Source: Myxococcota bacterium
GTDB lineage: Bacteria > Myxococcota_A > UBA796
Assembly (NCBI GenBank): GCA_029251165.1
Contig: JAQXDW010000093.1
Location: 1 to 44,487 of the forward strand
Length of the DNA stretch: 44,487 bases
Direction: 5' to 3'
Part shown: in pieces, positions 1-7,587 of the stretch
Layout of the letters: the number at the start of each line of letters is the position of its first letter
How positions within the stretch are numbered: position 1 is the first letter of the stretch
Notes under the pieces: model-generated
What the model was told of the DNA's origin: nothing
Databases searched by the model: none
What the model saw: only the letters and a program-made list of their open reading frames with translations
Translations under genes and position numbers: made by a program

Positions 1-2
1 CC

Positions 3-1079
3 GTCTTCGCTGTCCTTGGATGCAGCGACGACACCAAGACCACCACGCCCACTGAAGAGGCCGACGCAGACACCGACGCGGACACCGACGCGGACACCGA
101 CGCAGACACCGACGCAGACGCCGATGCCGACGCCGTCCTGTTCGCGCCGTTCGTCGATGCGACCCTCTACCCGGTCGCAACGATCGGCGACATCGCGGAT
201 GAGACGGGTGTGCTCGACTACACCCTCGGCTTCATCGTCTCGGAGTGGGGCAGCTGCGCCGCAAGCTGGGGGGGCTACTACGGCATCGAGGCGGGTCCGG
301 ACTCCTGGGGCGACAGCGGGCAGTACTTCCTCTATGACGAGATCGACGCGGTCCGCGCCCTCGGCGGAGACGTCATCGTGTCGTTCGGCGGCGCCGCGAG
401 CACTCCCCTGGCCGCCGGCTGCACAGACCTCAGCGACCTCCTGGTCGAGTACCGTCGGGTGATCGACACCCTGAGTCTGACCCGGATCGACTTCGACGTG
501 GAGGGAACCTGGGTCGCGGACAGCGCCAGCATCTCCCGCCGCAACCAGGCAATCGTCACCCTCCAGAGTGAGTACCCGGCGCTGGAGGTCTGGTACACCC
601 TGCCGGTCAATCCGTCCGGACTGACCCCCGACGGCGTGGCGGTGGTCGCGGATGCACTGGCCCAGGGCGTCACGCTCGCCGGGGTCAACGTGATGACCAT
701 GGACTACGGCGACGATGCCGCGCCCAATCCCGACGGACAGATGGGTCAGTACGCCATCGACGCCGTCACAGCCCTGCACAGTCAGCTCGACGCCGCTTAT
801 GTCGATGCCGGGATGCCGCTGACCGACGCACAGCTGTGGGCACGCACCGCCGCGACCCCGATGATCGGCCTCAACGACGTGGTCACCGAGACCTTCTACC
901 TCTCCGATGCTGACCAGCTCGCAGCGTTCGCCGCAGACAACGGCATGGGCATGCTGTCGATGTGGTCGCTCAACCGCGATCACCCCTGCCCCGACAGCAC
1001 CTGGGTCCAGCTCACCTGCAGCAGCTCGCCCGATCAGAAGACGGACTGGGAATTCATGCACCGGCTGCGCGGTGAGTAA
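3..1079 (+). CDS. GH18 chitinase-like lipoprotein (5' end outside window)
   Basis: The reading frame is open to the left edge, so the true start lies upstream. The first visible residues read VFAVLGCS, a lipobox, so this is probably an exported lipoprotein. An Asp/Thr/Ala spacer of about 45 residues follows (a 12-bp DNA repeat at 63-134), then a glycoside hydrolase family 18 barrel. Family marks are SFGGAAST on strand 3, the catalytic DxDxE in IDFDVEG (about 490-510), MTMDYG on strand 6 and a late MSMWSLNRD tryptophan. The family cleaves chitin or related beta-1,4-GlcNAc polymers by substrate-assisted catalysis. The first Asp of the usual DxxDxDxE is not present, but the key D and E are. A role in degrading chitin or prey/peptidoglycan-like polymer at the surface is inference. 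It ends about 110 bp before the next gene on the same strand. Confidence 0.85.
   Translation, partial: VFAVLGCSDDTKTTTPTEEADADTDADTDADTDADTDADADADAVLFAPFVDATLYPVATIGDIADETGVLDYTLGFIVSEWGSCAASWGGYYGIEAGPDSWGDSGQYFLYDEIDAVRALGGDVIVSFGGAASTPLAAGCTDLSDLLVEYRRVIDTLSLTRIDFDVEGTWVADSASISRRNQAIVTLQSEYPALEVWYTLPVNPSGLTPDGVAVVADALAQGVTLAGVNVMTMDYGDDAAPNPDGQMGQYAIDAVTALHSQLDAAYVDAGMPLTDAQLWARTAATPMIGLNDVVTETFYLSDADQLAAFAADNGMGMLSMWSLNRDHPCPDSTWVQLTCSSSPDQKTDWEFMHRLRGE
63..134 (+). repeat. 12-bp tandem repeat inside coding sequence
   Basis: Six near-identical 12-bp units (consensus gacgcagacacc) encode the Asp-Ala-Asp-Thr linker of the chitinase-like lipoprotein. This kind of acidic low-complexity tether follows the lipobox in many surface lipoproteins. 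Length variation by replication slippage is possible. Confidence 0.9.
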
Positions 1080-1188
1080 GCCAGCAGGATCCTTCCAGTG
1101 GCTCATGGCCCGGCCCGTCCGGCTGTGGATGCGCTGCGGGAAGGGAATACCGCTCGCCGGGCACGGTTACCCCTGAGCAGGAGGCAGC

Positions 1189-1806
1189 ATGGCGCGTCGG
1201 CTGATGATCTTTGACGACACCTGCCGTGGACAGGACGGTCGGGCCCCGCTGACCTGGGCCTGGAGTGCTGGCGGACCGCTGTATCGGGGGCTGGGGAGGC
1301 TGGATGAGGCGAAGGGCGTGACCTCCTGGGCTGAGGGACTGGCGTGGCTGGCGGGACAGACCGCGCCCATCGCTGAGGTCCAGTTCTGGGGGCACGGTCG
1401 ATGGGGCCGGGCGATGGTCGGCGGAGACATCCTCGACGCCGCCGCGCTGCATCCAGATCACGCGCTCAACCCCATGCTGCGCCGGATTCGAGACAACCTC
1501 AGCGGCCCCGAGGCCCTGTGGTGGTGGCGAACCTGTGAGACCTATGGTGCCCTCGCCGGCCAGCAGTTCGCCGAGCGGTGGTCGTCATTTCTCGGCTGCC
1601 GGAGCGCTGGGCACACCCACATCATCGGCGTCTGGCAGAGCGGACTCCGGGGCATCCGTCCCAACCAGAAGGCCTGGTGGGGACCAGAGGAAGGCCTGGC
1701 CAGCGGAACCCCGGCACGGCCGACTCAGGCGCGGCTCTCCAGCATGCGCGCGCCGGACACCATCAGCTTCCTCAGCGGCACGATCCCGGAGCGCTGCTGG
1801 CGTTAG
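1189..1806 (+). CDS. Unrecognised 205-aa protein, possible caspase-fold (clan CD) peptidase
   Basis: Start ATG 1189 is supported by a good ribosome site (gcaggaggcag, about 1176-1186). I do not recognise a named family. Visible features are a hydrophobic strand ending in His-Gly (EVQFWGHG, His69) and a second strand ending in Cys (ALWWWRTCET, Cys116). The 47-residue His-to-Cys spacing and the 'hydrophobic block then HG' and 'hydrophobic block then C' layout resemble the catalytic dyad of clan CD peptidases (caspases, CHAT, DUF4347-like domains). A conserved-looking HTHIIGVWQSG follows. There is no signal peptide or membrane segment, so it is probably cytoplasmic. The peptidase assignment is inference from two motifs only; a non-enzymatic domain is equally possible. 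It is not tightly coupled to its neighbours. Confidence 0.8.
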   Translation: MARRLMIFDDTCRGQDGRAPLTWAWSAGGPLYRGLGRLDEAKGVTSWAEGLAWLAGQTAPIAEVQFWGHGRWGRAMVGGDILDAAALHPDHALNPMLRRIRDNLSGPEALWWWRTCETYGALAGQQFAERWSSFLGCRSAGHTHIIGVWQSGLRGIRPNQKAWWGPEEGLASGTPARPTQARLSSMRAPDTISFLSGTIPERCWR

Positions 1807-1919
1807 CGACTGGGGGCATCGCGCGCTGGCAGGAGCCGCAGTCTCCAGGAGCAGGTCCCTCCGCCGACACCACCCAAACAAAACCGTGCGGACGCGCGCT
1901 CCGAAGTACAGTGACAGAG

Positions 1920-3509
1920 ATGTTCTTGCTCCTCGCCTGTACAGCACCACGCGCGCCCCTGCCCCTCGATGAGTCGAGCACAGACACCGGAGCGTCTGTG
2001 GCCGTCGAGACGGTGACCTCAGCGGCCGCCAGCGGCAGCATCCCCGCAGTGGTGCTCAACGAGATCCAGGCCGACAACGACGCCACGATCATGTCCGACG
2101 GCTTGGTGTTCTCCGACTGGGTTGAGCTGTACAACGCCTCCCCGGAGGTCGTCTCGCTCTCCCGGCTGGAGCTGTCCGACGGTGACGGTGCGCGCTGGGA
2201 AGGCGGCGCCGGCGAGCTGGCACCCGGAGAGCGCGTGCTGCTGTGGGCGGACAGCGACCTGCCGTTCGGGCTGTCTCGGGACGGCGAGCGGCTGGAGCTG
2301 CTGGTGGATGGCATCGTCTCCGACCGGCTCGCGACCGGTCAGATGAACTCGGACACCGCCTGGGCACGCTACCCAGACGGCGGCCAGTGGGCGCTCACCG
2401 CCCGCCCCACCCCCGGCTGGACCAACGGCAGCCACCCCGGCGACTCCACAGATCCCTCCGATGCCTTCTTCCAGGTCGATCACGTCACCCCGATCTCGGT
2501 GTGGATCACAGACGACCAGTGGGCGGCCCTGACGCTGGACAACTACACCTACGTCGAGGCCAGCGTCTCGACCGGCGCGGCGTGGTTTGATCGGGTCGGC
2601 TTTCGAAAGAAGTCCACCGTCGGCTCCAACCGCAGCCTCGATGACAAGGCGGCCTTCAAGATCGACCTCAACCGCTACGAGGACCACCGCCTCGGCGGCC
2701 AGGAGGTCCTCACCCTGAACAACATGGTCCAGGATCCCACCTACGTCGCCGAGCACCTCGCCTACATGCTCTTCCGGTCCGCTGGGATTCCCGCCCCTCG
2801 GGTCGGCTATGTCCGCCTCTCCATCAACGGAGAGGACTGGGGGCTGTACGCCCTGATCGAGAACGTCGACGACACCTTCCTCGACCGCTGGTATGCCGAC
2901 AGCTCCGGGGTGCTCTATGAGGGAGCCTACGGAACGGATCTGGTGGTGGGTGCGCTGGAGGATCTGGAGGTCGACGAGGGAGACGCCGGCGCGCGGGAAG
3001 ACCTCGTCGCGGTCGCCGAGATCCTCAGCGGTGAAGCCAGCGACGACGCCATCGCCGCGCTGGAGCAGCGGGTCGACCTCGACTCCCTCCTGCTGAACAT
3101 GGGGATCGAGGCTGCGATCCTCCACTGGGATGGCTACACCACCGCCAACAACTACCGGCTCTACCACGACCCCCAGACCGATCGCCTCCAGCTCCTCCCC
3201 TGGGGCACCGACCAGACCTTCATCGATTCGTCCTACGGCCCGTACCAGGGCTACGGCCTGATGTATACGTTCTGCCTTGCAAACGACGCCTGCCGAGTCC
3301 GCTACGGTGCGGCGCTGGCCGAGGCTGCCGACCTGATGGACGCCCTGCCGCTGCAGACCGAGCAGGAGGCCCTCCGGGCGATGCTGGAGGATGACATCGC
3401 CACCGACCCACGGGCGGAGCACAGCGAGAGCGTCCAGGCCAGCTACCTGTCGTACATGTCCACGTGCATCGAGAATTGTCCCGACAGCATCCGAGACGCC
3501 GTCGAGTAG
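1920..3509 (+). CDS. Lipoprotein with lamin-tail domain and CotH kinase-like domain
   Basis: The start is taken as ATG 1920, giving the leader MFLLLAC with a lipobox cysteine at residue 7. The frame is open upstream, so GTG 1911 or an earlier start is possible. Residues about 42-168 resemble a lamin-tail (LTD) beta-sandwich (VVLNEIQADN, DWVELYNAS, WARYPDGGQW). Residues about 178-520 match the CotH family: FRKKST, ENVDDTF, WDGYTTANNYRLYHDP and the LLPWGTDQTF metal/ATP-site region. CotH proteins are atypical secretory-pathway kinases, first known from Bacillus spore coats, and LTD-CotH fusions are common in exported bacterial proteins. Phosphorylation of surface proteins outside the cell is therefore possible but not shown. 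The gene converges on the next one with only 3 bp between stop codons. Confidence 0.85.
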   Translation: MFLLLACTAPRAPLPLDESSTDTGASVAVETVTSAAASGSIPAVVLNEIQADNDATIMSDGLVFSDWVELYNASPEVVSLSRLELSDGDGARWEGGAGELAPGERVLLWADSDLPFGLSRDGERLELLVDGIVSDRLATGQMNSDTAWARYPDGGQWALTARPTPGWTNGSHPGDSTDPSDAFFQVDHVTPISVWITDDQWAALTLDNYTYVEASVSTGAAWFDRVGFRKKSTVGSNRSLDDKAAFKIDLNRYEDHRLGGQEVLTLNNMVQDPTYVAEHLAYMLFRSAGIPAPRVGYVRLSINGEDWGLYALIENVDDTFLDRWYADSSGVLYEGAYGTDLVVGALEDLEVDEGDAGAREDLVAVAEILSGEASDDAIAALEQRVDLDSLLLNMGIEAAILHWDGYTTANNYRLYHDPQTDRLQLLPWGTDQTFIDSSYGPYQGYGLMYTFCLANDACRVRYGAALAEAADLMDALPLQTEQEALRAMLEDDIATDPRAEHSESVQASYLSYMSTCIENCPDSIRDAVE

Positions 3510-3512
3510 CGT

Positions 3513-4583
3513 CTACTCGCAGACAAACGGCTCGGTGTTTCCGCAGTCCAGGTCGTTCCAGAGGCCGGGCGACGACCAATTGGTGTGGGTGCAGTCCTCC
3601 CCGTTGGAGTCATTGGGCTCTCCGGAGCTCCAGCTGGTGAAGGTCACCGGGCTGCCGTCCTGCCAGGTAAAAGAGCCCTCAGCGTCCAGGTCGCTGAAGC
3701 CGATCCAGGCGGTTTCGCTGAGGAGCGACGCGACGAGGCTGTTCTCGGCGGCATCGTTGATGGTGACCAGGTGGAGCCCAAAGACTGCACAGGCATCGGC
3801 GGCGGCAGCCCAGGTCAGCACGCCTGAGCAGACGAGGTAGGGCGATGAGGTGACGCAGCCGTAGCACTCCGGGTTCTCATCGGTCTCGCCGTTGCAGTCG
3901 TTGTCGACCCCGTCGCAGATCTCCTCCGCCCCCGCATAGCTGGCGGCCTCCGTGTCGTCGCAGTCGCCCTCGCAGATGGTCAGGCCGTCTCCGTCGTTGT
4001 CGACCGTCTCGTCGAGCGCCTCCCCGCTGCAGTCGTTCGCCTGCCCGTCGCAGACCTCCGGCGCACCCGGCCAGGTGTCTGCGTTGTCGTCATCGCAGTC
4101 GCCCAGACAAGTGGTGAAGCCGTCTCCGTCGGCATCAAAGCCCTCATCGGCCTCGCCGTCGCAGTTGTTGTCGAGCCCGTCGCAGATCTCGGGGAGGTGG
4201 CCGGAGATGGTCGGGTCTTCGTCGTCGCAGTCGGAGCCGCAGGCGCTGTCGCCGTCGCCGTCGCTGTCGAACGCCTCGTCGATGGCACCCGAGCAGTCGT
4301 TGTCGATGCCGTCGCAGACATCGGGGGCATCGGGGTTGATGAAGGCATCGCTGTCGTCACAGTCCCACACCGCCCCGCAGGTGGTGAAGCCATCGCCGTC
4401 TTCGTCGAAGCCCTCATCGATCAGCCCGTCGCCGTCGTTGTCCGCGCCGTCGCAGACCTCCTCCAGCGCGGTGTCGGTGTCGGTCGGTTGCGCAGAGTCC
4501 ACGCGCGCAGAGTCTGACGAAGCGGCATCTGCCGGAGCGGTGTCCGTGGCTGGACCAATACAGGAGAGCAGAGCGAAGACCAT
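3513..4583 (-). CDS. MopE-repeat lipoprotein with C-terminal C-type lectin domain
   Basis: Start ATG 4583 gives MVFALLSC; ATG 4595 (MLARMVFALLSC) is an in-frame alternative. After a Thr/Ser/Asp linker come five copies of the putative metal-binding MopE motif (CDGxDNDCxGxxDE form), interleaved with Ca-type DxDGDG loops. This motif is named after the copper-binding MopE of Methylococcus and is frequent in Myxococcota surface proteins. The last ~110 residues form a C-type lectin-like domain with AWIGFSD, the carbohydrate/calcium EPN tripeptide, WNDLDC and terminal FVCE with paired cysteines. EPN usually marks mannose-type specificity in animal lectins. The protein is probably an outer-surface, calcium-dependent adhesin, which is inference. 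It stands alone on the minus strand, convergent with the CotH gene. Confidence 0.88.
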   Translation of the reverse strand: MVFALLSCIGPATDTAPADAASSDSARVDSAQPTDTDTALEEVCDGADNDGDGLIDEGFDEDGDGFTTCGAVWDCDDSDAFINPDAPDVCDGIDNDCSGAIDEAFDSDGDGDSACGSDCDDEDPTISGHLPEICDGLDNNCDGEADEGFDADGDGFTTCLGDCDDDNADTWPGAPEVCDGQANDCSGEALDETVDNDGDGLTICEGDCDDTEAASYAGAEEICDGVDNDCNGETDENPECYGCVTSSPYLVCSGVLTWAAAADACAVFGLHLVTINDAAENSLVASLLSETAWIGFSDLDAEGSFTWQDGSPVTFTSWSSGEPNDSNGEDCTHTNWSSPGLWNDLDCGNTEPFVCE

Positions 4584-4739
4584 GCGAGCCAGCATACCGA
4601 ACAGAGCGTGGCGCGCGAACACACCATCACCACGGAGACGCTCAGCCGGCTCCATCCGAGAGACCGGAGCGCGGAGTCCCGCGTCTTCTCAGCGGCGACG
4701 TGCCGCCGGACAGGCGCGCACCTCCACCCGCGTCGGTGC

Positions 4740-5360
4740 TCAGTGCTGCCGCACGCCGGCATAGTCCAGGAGCGCAGCAAGCACCGCGGGGCGGTCCGCC
4801 GGCAGGGCGAGGGTGAGGGTGACGGCGGTGTCGTAGTCGACCCGCTCCACCACCCCGCCCTCCCGGATCACCTGCGCCTGGAGTCGGTCGGACAGGCTGT
4901 AGGAGCAGGTCAGGGTGACGGCGGTCCGGATCGGCTCCTCGATGACCTCGACGGCGGCGAGCACCTCCGCAGCAGCCGCCCCATATGCCCGGACCAGCCC
5001 GCCCTTCCCGAGCTTCGTTCCGCCGTAGTAGCGGACCACCACCAGCACGACGTTCAGCAGACCGGCGCCGGCCAGCCTCGCGTGGATTGGCCGCGCGGCG
5101 GTCCCCCGGACCTCTCCGTCGTCGCTGAGCCGCTCGGTCTTGTCGTCGATCCGAGCGACGTAGGCATAGTGGGTGGCACCAGGCAGCTGCGCGCGGACCT
5201 CCGCCAGGACCGCCTCGACTGCCGCGAGAGATCGGATGCGGACGATGAACCCGATGAACCGCGACCCCTTGATGCGGGGCAGCTCGTGCTGGATGGGTCC
5301 GGCGATGGTTCGAAGAGAAGCCACAGCCGCCACTATCCCGCCAGAACACGACCCCGTCAT
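4740..5360 (-). CDS. yigZ: YigZ/IMPACT family protein
   Basis: At 206 aa the length is typical of bacterial YigZ. The N-terminal UPF0029/Impact domain is clear: FIGFIVRI, ATHYAYVARI, the signature DDGEVRGTAARPI and VVRYYGGTKLGKGGLVRAY. The C-terminal third (AVTLTCSYS..., about 140-206) is the DUF1949 ferredoxin-like domain. Eukaryotic IMPACT regulates Gcn2; the bacterial function is not settled, with a nucleic-acid or ribosome-linked role suggested from fold. No signal peptide is present, so it is cytosolic. ATG 5360 is the first start in the frame. Upstream lies a decayed gene on the opposite strand, so it probably has its own promoter. Confidence 0.93.
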   Translation of the reverse strand: MTGSCSGGIVAAVASLRTIAGPIQHELPRIKGSRFIGFIVRIRSLAAVEAVLAEVRAQLPGATHYAYVARIDDKTERLSDDGEVRGTAARPIHARLAGAGLLNVVLVVVRYYGGTKLGKGGLVRAYGAAAAEVLAAVEVIEEPIRTAVTLTCSYSLSDRLQAQVIREGGVVERVDYDTAVTLTLALPADRPAVLAALLDYAGVRQH

Positions 5361-5421
5361 GACACCGCGCAGTCTGCCGACGTCGCCGCGCTTCCTGCCG
5401 GGATCGGTCGAGCACGCTCCG

Positions 5422-5812
5422 ATGTTCCGGAGCGCCGCGCTGCTCCTCGAGGGCCGGTGGACTCCGCCCCTGGCTGGGCCCCAACCTGCCCACCCGAGGG
5501 GGCATGTGCAGCATGGTGGCGATGGCCGGGGTCGGTCTGATGCCGTGACCGTGGCTGGTGCCGGTCAAGAAGCACTTGGGCTACGCAGTGGTCATCCCCG
5601 GAGCCGGGGTGGTCGTTCTGCCCCCCGACTGCCCCCCGGCCGCTTCGCCGATGCCATCACCGACTGGCCCATCGACGCCCCTCCGAGCAGCGCGCAGACG
5701 CGACCTACACCGTCGTCGCTGACCAGGGCAACGGGCGGTTCGCCTGAATGGGAGAGACGTCTCCAGCGGACGCTTCGCCGCCCCGCTCGTCCGGCTGCTG
5801 GTGGATGATTAG
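5422..5812 (+). pseudogene. Decayed gene with stop and frameshifts, family unknown
   Basis: No intact frame spans this stretch, yet successive frames give protein-like pieces in order. They are MFRSAALLLEGRW (from ATG 5422), RGGMCSMVAMAGVGLMP, an in-frame TGA at 5546-5548, WLVPVKKHLGYAVVIPGAG, then GRFADAITDWPIDAP, EQRADATYTVVADQGNGRFA and SGRFAAPLVRLLVDD ending at TAG 5810-5812. Each piece has the high G+C third positions of real genes here. I read this as one gene broken by at least one stop and three frameshifts. The product is not recognised. Sequencing or assembly error is an alternative, but several independent lesions make decay more likely. Confidence 0.5.
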
Positions 5813-5910
5813 GCACACACCGCCGGAGCCTGACAACGCGCTCGGCGCTGGATTCCGACCTCGCGCGCGAGGCCCTGGGGCTCACTGCACGGCGGATCTG
5901 CCTTCGCTGA

Positions 5911-7089
5911 TCAGCACCCGCAGCAGGTGCTCGGTGTCGACGTCTCCAGCAGGCCACCGTCGCCGAAGATGTCAACCTCACAGCCCCCCCAGAAGGTCTC
6001 CAGGGTGCCGTCACCGTCGAGGTCACGCTGGCCGTAGGGGGTCAGGGCGAGAGAGTCCAGCTCCGGCTCCTCGCGCAGCAGCTTCACCACGCCATCCACC
6101 CCGATCCGAACCAGCACGCCCTCGGAGGTGGTGAAGAAGTCCGCCTCCTCGGTCATCGCCCACCGCGCAACGCCGAGCCAGGTGGTACCCGCCGGAGCGA
6201 GCGAGACGGTGATGGCATCGCTGCTGCGGGGCTCGGCAAACGCAGTGAGCGTCTCGATGGCCTCCGCGCGAGACAGACTCGGCGGCGCGATGGCCTGGGT
6301 CCAGGTCTCTGGGAGCGCGCCAGCAGTGGCGACCAGGGGACGACGGTCCGCAGGGAGCGGCTCGGTCAGCGTGAGCACCACCCAGACCCCGAAGTCACCG
6401 GCACACTCGTTGAGAACCCCCTGCTCGTAGCGATCCAGCCGTGCGGGAACCGCAGCCCCAATGTCCGGCAGCACCCACCACGCCACATCCGCCGGGTAGC
6501 CGAGGAGCTCCGCCCGCTTCGGATCGGGCTCGCCCTCAAAGGGAGCCTCCTCCAGCAGCCCGGTGTCCACCAGCAGCCAGACCTCGCCGCCAGCTCCGAT
6601 GCGCTCGACCGGCAGGAGGTGAGCGGGCCAGGTCAACTGCTGCCGAATGGCCGCGGCAAGCGCTGGAGCGTCCGCCGCATCGTAGGCCTCCGCCAGCGAA
6701 GAGAGCAGGCTGCGATCCAGCGGGGAGAGCGCAGCGGCACGCTGACGCCAGGAGAGCACGACCGCCGGATCCGAGGCGGCGGACGCCTGCCGCAGCGCGT
6801 CGTCGACAGTGATCGGCCGCGCGGCGAGATACGTCGCGTCCACCCAGCCCTTCACACCGTTTGCAGCTTCGACCTCCGCCCATGCTCCGCCGGGATTCAT
6901 CACGGTGACCGGGCTGTTGATCGACAGCCCGCCCAGGCGCGGCGCATCCGGCGCACCCGCGGCGCGAAGGTTGAGGGACGATGCCGTCACATAGCGCGTG
7001 GCCGGAGCCGGAGCGGACGGCACAGCCACTGGGGGAGCGGGCGACTCCCCGGCGCAGGCGAGCAGGAGGACAGGCAGCATCGCGGCCAT
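5911..7089 (-). CDS. Lipoprotein with N-terminal SH3b domain
   Basis: Start is ATG 7089 or 7080 (MAAMLPVLLLACAG, lipobox LLAC); an upstream extension to 7167 lacks signal character. Residues about 30-90 form a bacterial SH3 domain (ASSLNLRAAG, PVTVMNPGGAWAEVE, GWVDATYL), a fold that often binds peptidoglycan peptides. The remaining ~300 residues are unrecognised and include an acidic DLDGDGTLETFW stretch resembling FG-GAP/EF-type repeats. The annotated frame stops with STPSTCCGC. The +1 frame instead continues as DVDTEHLLRVLISEG to a TGA a few codons later, so a late indel is possible. Periplasmic or outer-membrane location is inferred from the lipobox. It is separated from the NUDIX gene by about 90 bp. 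Confidence 0.78.
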   Translation of the reverse strand: MAAMLPVLLLACAGESPAPPVAVPSAPAPATRYVTASSLNLRAAGAPDAPRLGGLSINSPVTVMNPGGAWAEVEAANGVKGWVDATYLAARPITVDDALRQASAASDPAVVLSWRQRAAALSPLDRSLLSSLAEAYDAADAPALAAAIRQQLTWPAHLLPVERIGAGGEVWLLVDTGLLEEAPFEGEPDPKRAELLGYPADVAWWVLPDIGAAVPARLDRYEQGVLNECAGDFGVWVVLTLTEPLPADRRPLVATAGALPETWTQAIAPPSLSRAEAIETLTAFAEPRSSDAITVSLAPAGTTWLGVARWAMTEEADFFTTSEGVLVRIGVDGVVKLLREEPELDSLALTPYGQRDLDGDGTLETFWGGCEVDIFGDGGLLETSTPSTCCGC

Positions 7090-7179
7090 ACTACCGCCGA
7101 CGGCCGGCATGTGCCGGGAGGAGCGCTGCGGATCCGCTCCGAGCAGGCGCGGGCGGCCCCTCACCACACCCAGACATCC

Positions 7180-7587
7180 TCAGCGCGTGCCGATGCGCTC
7201 GACCCGCGCCAGCATCTCCAGGAAGATCGTAGAACGATCGGGAAGCGCGCGAACCTCAGCGCAGGTCAGCCAGCGCAGATCGGCGACCTCCCGAGGGCTG
7301 TGGATCGTCGCGACCCGCTCGCTCGCCTCCGCCAGCCACCAGTGCAGCCGCCAGTGGTCGTCTCGGGAGGGCGACTCCCCGAGGCGGACGAGGGAATGAA
7401 TCGGCTGAGCGACCTCCTCTCCTGCCTCCCGCACCGCAGTCTCGTCCTGGCGCTCACCAGGCTCCATCGCACCGCTGACCGGGCACCACAGCCCCGCCAG
7501 GGACTTCCCCTCCGCGCGCAAGATGAACAGGTAGCGATCGCCATGGCGAATGAAGACAACCACCCCCTCAGGCTTCTCGGTGCTCAC
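7180..7587 (-). CDS. NUDIX hydrolase
   Basis: GTG 7587 is chosen as the start. It overlaps the TGA of the upstream SirB1-like gene in a GTGA junction and has a strong ribosome site (ggaggggcagg) just before it. That gives 135 aa, whereas an earlier ATG at 7620 would overlap more. The Nudix box is plain: GAMEPGERQDETAVREAGEEV fits Gx5Ex7REUxEExGU except that the final Gly is replaced. The family hydrolyses nucleoside diphosphates linked to another moiety, using Mg bound by the REUxEE glutamates. The exact substrate cannot be read from sequence; VVVFIRHGDRYLFILRAEGK resembles 8-oxo-dGTPase/ADP-ribose types. It is cytosolic and translationally coupled to its neighbour. Confidence 0.9.
   Translation of the reverse strand: MSTEKPEGVVVFIRHGDRYLFILRAEGKSLAGLWCPVSGAMEPGERQDETAVREAGEEVAQPIHSLVRLGESPSRDDHWRLHWWLAEASERVATIHSPREVADLRWLTCAEVRALPDRSTIFLEMLARVERIGTR

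Noticed and set aside
63..134. Short direct repeats as a CRISPR array
   Set aside because: Units are 12 bp, contiguous, without spacers, and in frame with a protein tether.
16..462. Thr/Pro/Arg-rich frame at the left edge
   Set aside because: It is the +1 shadow of the chitinase-like gene's tandem repeat; the true frame has a lipobox, acidic tether and GH18 motifs.
2019..3422. Long 467-codon antisense frame over the CotH gene
   Set aside because: It mirrors the opposite strand's codons, has no family features, and the CotH frame is clearly coding.
4608..5540. 310-codon plus-strand frame over yigZ
   Set aside because: It is antisense to an unmistakable YigZ/IMPACT gene.
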